From: Vreelandella nanhaiensis
GTDB taxonomy: Bacteria; Pseudomonadota; Gammaproteobacteria; Pseudomonadales; Halomonadaceae
Assembly: GCF_003990185.1 (NCBI RefSeq)
Contig: NZ_RZHF01000022.1
Coordinates: forward strand, 121,031 to 162,332
Reading direction: 5' to 3'
DNA length: 41,302 nt
A model generated the notes under the pieces. It did no database searches, was not told the DNA's origin, and saw nothing but the letters and a program-made list of their open reading frames with translations. The stretch's first letter is position 1. Each line of letters begins with the position of its first letter. This document shows, one piece after another, positions 34,498 to 41,302 of this stretch. The translations under genes and the position numbers were made by a program.

Positions 34498-35589
34498 TCA
34501 CTTGTAGCGTTCTAACCAGTGTGCATAGGGCGCGGGCAACGTCCAGGCTGCACGCTCTACGCCCAACTCTTGAGCGGCAAAGTAGGACCAGTTCGGGTTA
34601 CCCAAATGCGCCCGGCCAATCATCGCCAGATCCAGCTGACCACTTCTGACCGCTTCTTCAGCGATGCTCGGCGTGCCGAAGCCCCATGCCGAGGCCACCG
34701 GGATTCCCGCCTCGCGCCGTACGCGCTGAGCAACGTCGCCCATGAAGCCCGGGGCCCAGGGAATATTGGACTCGGGAATGGTGAAACCGATACTGACGCT
34801 GAGCAGGTCCAGCCCACCATCCTTAAAGCGACGTGTCAGCTCAATAGCCTCGCTCAGGGTCTGTTCGTCCCGGCCGTCGTATTCGATAACACCGAGACGA
34901 GCTGTCAGCGGCAGGTGTTCCGGCCATACCTCGCGAACCGCCGCCAGTGTTTCCAGGAGGAAACGGCTACGGTTGTCGAAGCTACCGCCGTAGGCGTCAT
35001 CACGATGGTTGGAGTGCTCGGAGAGGAATGACTGGGCCAGATAACCATGGGCAAAATGCAGCTCCAGCCACTCGAAGCCAGCGTCGCGCGCACGGCGAGC
35101 GGCCGCCACGAAATCCTCGCGCACCTGAGCAATATCTTCCAGCGTCATGGCTTTCGGCTGCTTGTTGAGGTGGGCGCCAAAGGCAACCGCCGACGGGGCA
35201 ATGGTCTGCCAGCCACGCGAATCATCCTCGCCGATATGGTCATCGCCTTCCCACGGACGGTTCGCGCTGGCCTTGCGCCCTGCATGGGCAATCTGGATAC
35301 CCGGCACCGAACCGGCCGCTTTGATCGATTGCACCACTGGCACGAAGGCCTGGGCAAGCTCGTCATTCCAGATACCAGCGCACCCGGGTGTGATACGGCC
35401 TTCCGGCGAGACGGCGGTTGCCTCGATCACCACCAGCCCCGCTCCACCGCGTGCCAAGGATGCGTAGTGCACACGGTGCCACTCATTGATCAGGCCATCT
35501 TCGGCGGAGTACATGCACATGGGGGGAATGGCGATCCGGTTACGCAGGGTGACGTCTTTCAGCGTGAAGGGTTGGAACAGCGCAGACAT
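34498..35589 (-). CDS. NADH:flavin oxidoreductase, Old Yellow Enzyme (YqjM-like ene-reductase)
   Basis: FMN-dependent reductase of activated C=C bonds, 363 residues from the ATG at 35589 (GGAG upstream). The class-III OYE features are present: C25 in PPMCMYS, the HAGRKAS loop and the HFAHGYLAQ...SNHRDDAYGG segment with the substrate-binding His and the FMN phosphate region. It is the first gene of the operon. Its -10 box overlaps an inverted repeat that is a likely operator of the divergent ArsR-type regulator. Role: detoxification of enals, enones or quinones (inference from family). Confidence 0.94.
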   Translation of the reverse strand: MSALFQPFTLKDVTLRNRIAIPPMCMYSAEDGLINEWHRVHYASLARGGAGLVVIEATAVSPEGRITPGCAGIWNDELAQAFVPVVQSIKAAGSVPGIQIAHAGRKASANRPWEGDDHIGEDDSRGWQTIAPSAVAFGAHLNKQPKAMTLEDIAQVREDFVAAARRARDAGFEWLELHFAHGYLAQSFLSEHSNHRDDAYGGSFDNRSRFLLETLAAVREVWPEHLPLTARLGVIEYDGRDEQTLSEAIELTRRFKDGGLDLLSVSIGFTIPESNIPWAPGFMGDVAQRVRREAGIPVASAWGFGTPSIAEEAVRSGQLDLAMIGRAHLGNPNWSYFAAQELGVERAAWTLPAPYAHWLERYK

Positions 35590-35620
35590 TAAGGTTTCTC
35601 CGAAAGGGTTATTACTTAAT

Positions 35621-35653
35621 TTCGATAATATTCGAACTATGGACAAAGGGCAA
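35621..35653 (-). promoter_or_regulatory. oxidoreductase operon promoter overlapped by an inverted-repeat operator
   Basis: On the minus strand TTGCCC (35648-35653) and TATTAT (35625-35630) are 17 bp apart. The inverted repeat TTCGA-N6-TCGAA (35621-35636) covers the -10 box, as expected for ArsR-family repression. Confidence 0.65.
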
Positions 35654-35666
35654 ATTCGTGTATGAT
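35640..35666 (+). promoter_or_regulatory. promoter of the ArsR-type gene, probably leaderless
   Basis: TGGACA (35640-35645) and TATGAT (35661-35666) have a 15-bp spacer. The -10 box ends only 6 nt before the ATG at 35673, so transcription should start at or next to the start codon. It interleaves with the opposite promoter. Confidence 0.5.
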
Positions 35667-35672
35667 TTACCC

Positions 35673-35975
35673 ATGCGCCCTTTCAAACATCCCCCCGTTA
35701 GTGAGTTCGTTCTTGAGCGTCTACTTTACGCCTTGAGTGATCCTGTGCGTCTGGAAATTGTTCGGCACCTTGACGAATTAGGTGAGGCAAGCTGCGGCGA
35801 GTTAGATGGTGGCCGCCCGAAGTCCACCATGTCGCATCATTTCCGGATACTGCGAGATGTCGGGTTAGTACATACTCAGACTATCGGCACGACCCACATG
35901 AATTCGCTACGTAAAGATGACATGAATAGTCGGTTTCCAGGTCTACTGGATGCGATTCTTGTCCAGAAGGAATAG
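35673..35975 (+). CDS. ArsR-type winged-helix transcriptional regulator
   Basis: The 100-residue HTH protein has the ArsR core SDPVRLEIVRHL and the recognition helix STMSHHFRILRDVGLV, followed by a short wing. The metal-sensing ELCVCDL motif is absent (only one Cys, in ASCGEL), so it probably senses an organic electrophile or an oxidant. The ATG at 35673 is preferred: an in-frame GTG 15 nt upstream would put the -10 box within the gene. It is divergent from the four-gene reductase operon and is its likely repressor. Confidence 0.88.
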   Translation: MRPFKHPPVSEFVLERLLYALSDPVRLEIVRHLDELGEASCGELDGGRPKSTMSHHFRILRDVGLVHTQTIGTTHMNSLRKDDMNSRFPGLLDAILVQKE

Positions 35976-36020
35976 TGCTGGCTGTACGAAATACTGGAGT
36001 TGATAGGCCGCCATTATAAT

Positions 36021-36038
36021 TCTATGGAGCAGATGGGG
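36021..36038 (+). repeat. right copy of the 18-nt imperfect direct repeat
   Basis: TCTATGGAGCAGATGGGG, 15 of 18 identical to 31843-31860 and in the same orientation. It lies in a 245-nt gap after the ArsR gene that otherwise shows nothing recognisable. Confidence 0.5.
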
Positions 36039-36220
36039 CCCCGAACTCCTACCGCGTCCTACAAGAAAAGCTCCTAGAAATTAGCGCCACGAAGATGCCG
36101 ATAAAGGACGATCAGTAGCAAAGGGAAATAAGCTCGGCGACACCCCAGAACCTTGCCGTGAAAATAACTACATCATACTGTTAGCTTCACGAAATACGCC
36201 GCAACCCGCTTAGGCCCAAG

Positions 36221-36763
36221 CTATTGATTACGCTTGCCACCGAACAAAATACCCACGCGCGCGCGCCGCAACGGTTCCCCGACCAAGGCGATCAGCCCGA
36301 CCCCTACCGCAATGGCAAGTATATCGGAAGGTATCAACTTGAAACCGCCTAAGGCGATTAGCAAAGCTGTGGCCGCAGCAGGTGGATGCGAGGCCTTGAG
36401 TAGTTGCTGAATAAACAAGCAAACGCCCATCGCGATGGCCGACGCGCCGACACGCGACAGAGCCATAGTCTGGCTCGACAGCACCGATGGGTCCTGGCTT
36501 GCCCCGGTCAGCAGAACACCGACTGCACCTGCGGCCACACCAGTCGCGTGCCCTACTACTGTGTTGTAAAGCCTGGCTGACTCTAGGTTGGGCTTGTGCA
36601 TATGTAAATAAATGCTCGGCCCCAAGCTAGGGAATAGCCAAGGTTGGCCGGCAACTAGCGCTACACCCCCGATCAATAGCGTCGTGAGTGCAGCGGCAAC
36701 CGGCGACCAGAACCACTCCGGGCCGCCAAACGATCTTACATTCTTCTTCATGTTCTCGCTCAT
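36221..36763 (-). CDS. HPP-family integral membrane protein
   Basis: 180 residues from the ATG at 36763, which shares its A with the stop codon of the upstream molybdoprotein (TGATG), so translation is coupled. Four to five hydrophobic helices are present and the signature SHPPAAATALL is visible. HPP proteins in plants and cyanobacteria have been linked to nitrite transport. Coupling to a nitrate-reductase-like molybdoprotein makes nitrite or another oxyanion a reasonable substrate guess, but this is inference. Confidence 0.88.
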   Translation of the reverse strand: MSENMKKNVRSFGGPEWFWSPVAAALTTLLIGGVALVAGQPWLFPSLGPSIYLHMHKPNLESARLYNTVVGHATGVAAGAVGVLLTGASQDPSVLSSQTMALSRVGASAIAMGVCLFIQQLLKASHPPAAATALLIALGGFKLIPSDILAIAVGVGLIALVGEPLRRARVGILFGGKRNQ

Positions 36764-39594
36764 CAGCTGGGCACTATCAGGCTTTGCGGAGCGGTCTGCT
36801 TGATCCGCGTCTTCAGCCAAGCCAGTTGCCGGCTATTGTGCCCCGACATGCGCTGCAATAGTTCCATCATTTCATCGTCGCGCAGCGCCTGCGCTGCCTG
36901 CTGCAATACGACAATCGATATATGCGACTCCTGTGCCAATAGCCAGCAGTCATGCAGGTCGCGCAGAAGCGAGAGAGGCCCTTCATGGTGGCTTGGCTGA
37001 AGCACCTCAAGCAGCTTGTCTGCCTCTCTTATCTGGGTTTCACCATAGCGCTGAATACACGGCTGCAGGTCTTCGGCATGCGCTTGTGAGAAGCGCGCCA
37101 GCATTTTGCATATCGCACCAATGTCCGGCTCAGCCTTATGCTTTTCCGCCACCCCAAACAGCGCCTGGGCCGTGGCGCGCGAGCTATCGTCGAGCAGACC
37201 GAGATAATCAGCCACATGCTGTCTGGGGTTCTCTGAAGCTTCCTTTAAATGCTCGTCGCGTTTCGGATCATCCAGCTCGAAGGGTTGGCCCAGCTGCATC
37301 TTTTGTAAACGCACTGCGGCGTACTTGAAATACGGCTGCTTGCTCACCGGGTCCCATTCATACAGCGTTATCTCATTGACTGCCCGTGACCGCTCGTCAT
37401 CGTCCCAGTAGCCATAGTGAAACGGCATGAACAGATGGCCAGGTTCGATATCACCAAGACGCGCAACAGCGTATGCCCAACCGCGCCGGCTCTCGATCTG
37501 CAACATGTCTCCCTCTTCGATCCCCTGACGCGCTGCATCCTCGGCATTAAGCTGAATAAAGGCATCCGGCGCCGCTTCGTTCAGTTCTCGAGAATGGGCT
37601 GTCTTGGTCCGCGTATGAAAGTGGTACACCACTCTTCCAGTGGTCAGGTGTAAAGGGTAATCGTCGTCCACTGTTTCGTGAGGAGCAACGTAGTCGGTGC
37701 CCTTCAATAGAGCGCGACCAGCGGGGTGCAGAGCTTTGAATGTTTTGGGTGTGACGGCCGCGCCGGTATCAAGATCATGGCCAAAATTTTCTGCTGTATC
37801 ATAAAATGTGCGAAAGACGTGATCGGTATAAAGGTGCTCGCACCCGTCCGGATACTGCTCATTGCATGGCCACTGGATACCAGAGCCACCGCTTAGCTTT
37901 TCATAACTCATCCCTGTGTAATCACAGAGTTGTCCCCGTGTGCATTCGCGCCACGCATCGAATGCCTCCTCGGGCGTGTTCCACTTGATCAACGGCTCGC
38001 CATCCTTATCGCGGAAATCCATCCGACGTGCGTAATCGAGCCAGATATCGAGATCGGCGCGCGCTTCACCCGGAGGCTCGATAGCCTTGTGTGAAATGTG
38101 CACCGTTCGGTCTACGTTAGTGAAGCAACCGGTTTTCTCGCCCCAGATCGCTGCTGGTAACACTACATCGGCAAGCGCGGTCGTCTCGGTATGAAAGCCA
38201 TCCTGCACTACCACGAAGAGATCATCACGCGAAAGCATCGCACGCACACGATGCAGGTTCGGTAATGATACGGCTGGATTGGTGGCCGAAATCCAGAGCA
38301 TCTTCAAAGTGCCTTTTTCCGCATAGCGGAAGATTTCCAGTGCGTGCGTCGGCGGCTTCCAGGCTGGAAGTTGCTCTTTCTCGATGTTCCACACATCTGC
38401 CAACTGTTGGACATGGTCCGGGTTTTCCCAATTGCGAAAGGCTGGCAGGTCGCCGTCGGCACCGCACTCACGCGTGTTCTGCGCCGTAGGCTGGCCATTC
38501 ATCTGCAATATCCCGCTGCCAGGCTTACCAATTAGCCCGCGGATGAGGTTAATGTTGTTAACCTGAACCGCTGCAGCCGTTGCCTGGTTCGACTGATAGA
38601 CGCCCTGCAAGACTGTCGAGACTAGGCTTTTGGCCTCGCCGAGAATCGCAGCAGCAGCACGCAGATCAGCTACCGGCACGCCGGTCAGTTCTTCAACACG
38701 CTCTGGTGAATACTTCGCCACCGTTTGCCTGAGCGTATCGAAGCCCATTGTGTGATTGTCGATGAAGTCCTGGTCGATGTGTCCCGCTTCAATGATCAAG
38801 TTGAGCAGACCGTTGAGCAATGGCACGTTGGTGCCGACCCGTGGCGCCAGGTGAACATCCGCCTCGGCCGCAGTAGCCGTACGCCGCGGATCAATCACCA
38901 CCAGCTTGGGCGGGCGGGGTCCGTGTAGCCGGTCGAGAATTCGCATCCATAACACGGTCTGGGTATTGGAAATGTTGTGGCCGACGTGGAGGATCGCGTC
39001 GGTCGTGTCCAGATCAGTATAGCTACCCGGCTGACCATCCGAGCCGAAGCTTTCCTTCAACGCTGCGGCAGCAGTGGCGGTGCATAACCGGGTATTACCA
39101 TCCATGTGGGGCGTGCCAAGGCCAGCCTTGCCAATCACGGCGAGGGTATAGTATTCCTCCAGAAACAGCTGGCCCGAGGTGTAGAAGCCTATCGCGTTGG
39201 CTGTATATCGTTCGTGGATTTCCTTTGAGCGACGCACAATCAGGTCCATCGCCTCGTCCCAGCTGGTCGGTTCCAGCTCTCCGCTTTCGCGGCGAACCAG
39301 CGGCTGAGTAAGTCGATTTTCGCTGTGATTGGCAACCCAACCGTGCATTCCCTTCGGCCCAAGGCGGCCTCGATTGACCCGGTCATCACTACGACCGCGC
39401 ACGCCGACGATCTTCCCGTCTTTGACGCCGATGTCTAACCCGCACCCGTTCGAACACAGCACGCAGGCCGATTGTACCCAGCGGTCGGGCGTATCGTCGG
39501 CAAGCTGATAATCCAGGCGATCAAGCCATTGGCCAGCGTAGGGCGTTCTTTCTCCCCAGATATTTTCGATACTGTCTCGTGATCGTGTTGTCAT
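36763..39594 (-). CDS. molybdopterin oxidoreductase, NasA/NapA-like, with C-terminal helical extension
   Basis: The 943-residue bis-MGD enzyme has N-terminal cluster cysteines C44, C47 and C51. The expected fourth (NRGxLCxKG) is G79 in NRGRLGPKG. The probable Mo ligand is C171 in NTRLCTATA. The molybdopterin core runs to about 640 and the dinucleotide-binding domain to about 765, after which a roughly 170-residue helical, His-containing extension ends in WLKTRIKQTAPQSL. There is no Tat signal, so it is cytoplasmic. AGGAG precedes the ATG. It is coupled to the HPP gene. No electron-transfer subunit is nearby. The substrate could be nitrate, formate or another oxyanion. Confidence 0.9.
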   Translation of the reverse strand: MTTRSRDSIENIWGERTPYAGQWLDRLDYQLADDTPDRWVQSACVLCSNGCGLDIGVKDGKIVGVRGRSDDRVNRGRLGPKGMHGWVANHSENRLTQPLVRRESGELEPTSWDEAMDLIVRRSKEIHERYTANAIGFYTSGQLFLEEYYTLAVIGKAGLGTPHMDGNTRLCTATAAAALKESFGSDGQPGSYTDLDTTDAILHVGHNISNTQTVLWMRILDRLHGPRPPKLVVIDPRRTATAAEADVHLAPRVGTNVPLLNGLLNLIIEAGHIDQDFIDNHTMGFDTLRQTVAKYSPERVEELTGVPVADLRAAAAILGEAKSLVSTVLQGVYQSNQATAAAVQVNNINLIRGLIGKPGSGILQMNGQPTAQNTRECGADGDLPAFRNWENPDHVQQLADVWNIEKEQLPAWKPPTHALEIFRYAEKGTLKMLWISATNPAVSLPNLHRVRAMLSRDDLFVVVQDGFHTETTALADVVLPAAIWGEKTGCFTNVDRTVHISHKAIEPPGEARADLDIWLDYARRMDFRDKDGEPLIKWNTPEEAFDAWRECTRGQLCDYTGMSYEKLSGGSGIQWPCNEQYPDGCEHLYTDHVFRTFYDTAENFGHDLDTGAAVTPKTFKALHPAGRALLKGTDYVAPHETVDDDYPLHLTTGRVVYHFHTRTKTAHSRELNEAAPDAFIQLNAEDAARQGIEEGDMLQIESRRGWAYAVARLGDIEPGHLFMPFHYGYWDDDERSRAVNEITLYEWDPVSKQPYFKYAAVRLQKMQLGQPFELDDPKRDEHLKEASENPRQHVADYLGLLDDSSRATAQALFGVAEKHKAEPDIGAICKMLARFSQAHAEDLQPCIQRYGETQIREADKLLEVLQPSHHEGPLSLLRDLHDCWLLAQESHISIVVLQQAAQALRDDEMMELLQRMSGHNSRQLAWLKTRIKQTAPQSLIVPS

Positions 39595-39599
39595 GGCAG

Positions 39600-40132
39600 G
39601 CTCCTATCACGTACCTATGTGTCGGCTAAGGGCAGCATAGTAGATGGCGGTAATTTCAACCTAGTTGAGGATCGCTGGATCAAGCTAGCTGAATTAACAC
39701 CGCAGGGCCTGGCCCGGCATCGACGTACGTAGTGAGATCAAGGCTCTGACCTAGATTAATAAAACATAATATTCGGGATCAGCAGAGCCTCTGCATGGGT
39801 ATAACGCCGTCGATATCTGGGTAGGGTTTATCAACCTGAAGGATGCGATCGCAAGTGTTCTTGGGCAAGATATCGCCGACGAAACCGACAATGTGGCCAA
39901 CTTGTAAGAACGCTCGACAACACTGAACAAGTCGCTCAGGAAAGAAGAGGGAGCATCTGGTTAGTTAGCTAATGGCATACTAGATGATAGGTACAGGCAC
40001 GCTCCCCTGAGATTGATAGGAGCAGACGGGGTTCTTGGCTGATTTTCTTTCATGACTCGACAGATTCGTTCTACAATTCATCGGCCGAAGAGTTAAAGGG
40101 AAGTCAACGTAGCAATATTTTCCATTTGCCCT
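39600..40132. other. intergenic region with a possible gene fragment
   Basis: About 530 nt without a convincing gene. One plus-strand frame (39770-39907, 45 codons) reads like natural protein (GYNAVDIWVGFINLKDAI, ending DETDNVANL) but lacks a start codon and ribosome site, so it may be a decayed remnant. The rest shows no clear signals. Confidence 0.4.
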
Positions 40133-40167
40133 AAAAAAAACCGCCAACGGCTATAGACACCGTTGGC
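40133..40167 (-). terminator. terminator of the KGG-protein gene
   Basis: On the minus strand GCCAACGG/CCGTTGGC (8 bp, 9-nt loop) is followed by GG and a run of eight T's. It lies 62 nt after the stop codon. Confidence 0.9.
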
Positions 40168-40228
40168 AGATACAGGGGATTCCTTTCCCAAGCTTACTGA
40201 AAATTCCTTTAATTATGGCTTGGCGCCA

Positions 40229-40525
40229 TCAGGAGTTACGGCCTCCACCATGACTGTTCTGCCCGCCTTTCTTGCCAGCTTCAGACGCTTTCTCGGGGTC
40301 ATTGGCGAAATTGCCGCCGCTATTCTGCCCACCCTTGTGGCCAGCTTCTGACGCTTTTTCAGGATCGTTGGCAAAGTTGCCACCGCTTTTCTTTCCCGCC
40401 TCAGAAGCCTTCTCGGGGTCATTAGCGAAGTTACCTCCGCTATGCTCACCACCTTTCTTGCCTGCTTCAGAGGCGCGCTTGGGATCTTCTGCAAAATTAC
40501 CTGAACCGCCACGATGTTCAGCCAT
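40229..40525 (-). CDS. KGG-repeat general stress protein (YciG/GsiB-like)
   Basis: The 98-residue, very hydrophilic, Gly-rich protein is made of four tandem copies of a unit with core GNFANDPEKASEAGKKGG (first copy GNFAEDPKRASEAGKKGG). Copies are 22, 18, 22 and 23 residues long, because copy 2 lacks the short spacer after KKSG. KGG-motif proteins are LEA-like hydrophilins induced by general stress, starvation or desiccation. AAGGAG precedes the ATG and a terminator follows, so it is monocistronic. No metal or catalytic motif is present. Confidence 0.93.
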   Translation of the reverse strand: MAEHRGGSGNFAEDPKRASEAGKKGGEHSGGNFANDPEKASEAGKKSGGNFANDPEKASEAGHKGGQNSGGNFANDPEKASEAGKKGGQNSHGGGRNS

Positions 40526-40771
40526 GATAGCTCTCCTTCGTAGTCGATAATTGGCTAGATATCCTCTTCAATTTGATGAAGGGATATCTTTCTCTTCACG
40601 GTTAGCTGTAACCAGCGTTTAACCACTTTCCCGTGTGCACTTGTCACACTAGTAAACGATGATTTACCTAGCAAATAGATATTTGTAAAATTACATGTCC
40701 AGATAACCAGCAATAATACTCAGAACCGTCATGGGTATCTCTGTGGCCTTTTAGGCTCCCCCATAATAGCC

Positions 40772-40858
40772 TCAGAAAATAAGCATTAATAGGCCGATAA
40801 CCACGACCAAGCCTATGATAAATATGATGCCTGCCGTACTTGCCAGAAACTTCAACAT
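40772..40858 (-). CDS. single-span membrane microprotein, 28 residues
   Basis: Starts MLKFLAST and is then one continuous hydrophobic helix of I/V/L/G to LMLIF. AAGGAGAGGTGAC before the ATG is an excellent ribosome site. It is on the same strand as the KGG gene, 246 nt upstream of it. Not recognised. Its short basic start and single helix fit the stress-induced small membrane proteins known in enterobacteria. Confidence 0.65.
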   Translation of the reverse strand: MLKFLASTAGIIFIIGLVVVIGLLMLIF

Positions 40859-41027
40859 GTCACCTCTCCTTGTCAGTCTAGTGTATAACCAAGCTTGCTC
40901 TGAGCTAGGCAGTTCTCGAAGTTAGAGCAAAAGAATTAGCCTTAGTTAAACTCGATAAATGGGGTCCGTACTTACTCAACCTTGCCAAGGTAATCCCCCC
41001 ATTTTCAGAGGGTTTCAAAAGTAGAGT

Positions 41028-41302
41028 TCAGACCACAGCGGCCAGTTTCTGTTGAGGGGTGATCCCTCCAAGCCCCATATTAGGGCGCTCGTGATTGTAG
41101 TGCCAGAGCCAACGAGTGGCGTAATCCTGAACCTCTTCGGTACTTTCAAACAGGTATTGGGCTAACCAGTCATAGCGCACCGTTCGATTGTAGCGTTCTA
41201 TATAAGCATTCTGCTGGGGTTTTCCTGGCTGGATAAACATCAGCTGAATACCTTGACCTTCCGCCCATGCCGATAACTTACCACTGATATATTCTGGCCC
41301 GT
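41028..41302 (-). CDS. IS3-family transposase OrfB, C-terminal part (cut by window edge)
   Basis: The frame runs open to the window edge and encodes the end of the DDE integrase core. NGPE, just inside the edge, is part of the second-Asp motif (DNGPE). The catalytic Glu is in PQQNAYIERYNRT, followed by the typical HYNHERPNMGLGGITPQQKL end. About 90 residues are visible. IS3 OrfB is normally made by frameshifting from OrfA; upstream parts are outside the window. The element's end should lie in the 40-60 nt after the stop but cannot be fixed without its other inverted repeat. Confidence 0.9.
   Translation of the reverse strand, partial: GPEYISGKLSAWAEGQGIQLMFIQPGKPQQNAYIERYNRTVRYDWLAQYLFESTEEVQDYATRWLWHYNHERPNMGLGGITPQQKLAAVV

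Noticed and set aside
40920..41027. Exact right end and target duplication of the IS3 element
   Set aside because: Without the other inverted repeat in the window the boundary cannot be fixed.

Overview
The window looks like a chromosomal segment of a moderately halophilic gammaproteobacterium, most probably Halomonas sensu lato (Halomonadaceae). This rests on the miaB-phoH-ybeY-corC-lnt order, the prmB-aroC pair next to an Smr gene, a polyhydroxyalkanoate (PHA) locus whose class I synthase has a Ser-Tyr-Cys-Val-Gly lipase box, and a GC-rich background. Genus is an inference; no rRNA is present.

Layout. 1-250: two tRNA-Asn copies on the minus strand (one cut by the edge) with a clear promoter. 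339-5870: tRNA modification, RNA maturation and envelope genes (miaB, phoH/ybeZ, ybeY, corC, lnt). 5937-7438: a small secreted or anchored protein, then a convergent copper-delivery pair (PCuAC chaperone and SCO/SenC). 7708-10615: PHA locus (phaC, phasin, a DUF6489-like protein). 10705-13516: aroC-prmB, with a divergent Smr-domain gene. 13531-15502: patatin-like and alpha/beta hydrolases. 15738-17677: a 30-residue membrane peptide and a LexA-controlled umuDC operon. 17708-18850: a membrane-protein gene split by one in-frame TGA. 18813-23035: an NSS-type transporter, a YbfB/YjiJ-type MFS transporter and an M42 metallopeptidase.

The most striking region is 23.0-26.3 kb. It carries three non-coding RNA candidates built from repeated hairpins with GGA in the loops, each ending in an intrinsic terminator: two on the minus strand (about 160 nt with 9 GGA; about 365 nt with 20 GGA) and a shorter one on the plus strand (about 120 nt with 4 GGA). 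This is the architecture of CsrB/CsrC/RsmX/Y/Z RNAs, which sequester the translational regulator CsrA/RsmA. They surround a zinc-ribbon microprotein and an SLC13-type transporter. Two of the promoter regions share a T-tract plus CCTAGRTTA element.

26.5-31.8 kb holds a membrane-anchored alpha/beta hydrolase, a CLCA_X/LPD1-like putative zincin, a CitMHS transporter, a small GNAT protein, a metallothionein and another membrane microprotein. 31.95-35.98 kb is a self-contained module: an ene-reductase, two MDR-type reductases and an ABM protein under a divergent ArsR-type regulator, flanked by 18-nt imperfect direct repeats. 36.2-39.6 kb is a translationally coupled pair: a NasA/NapA-like molybdoprotein lacking the fourth cluster cysteine, and an HPP membrane protein. 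The right end has a KGG-repeat stress protein, a third membrane microprotein and the C-terminal part of an IS3-family transposase running off the edge.
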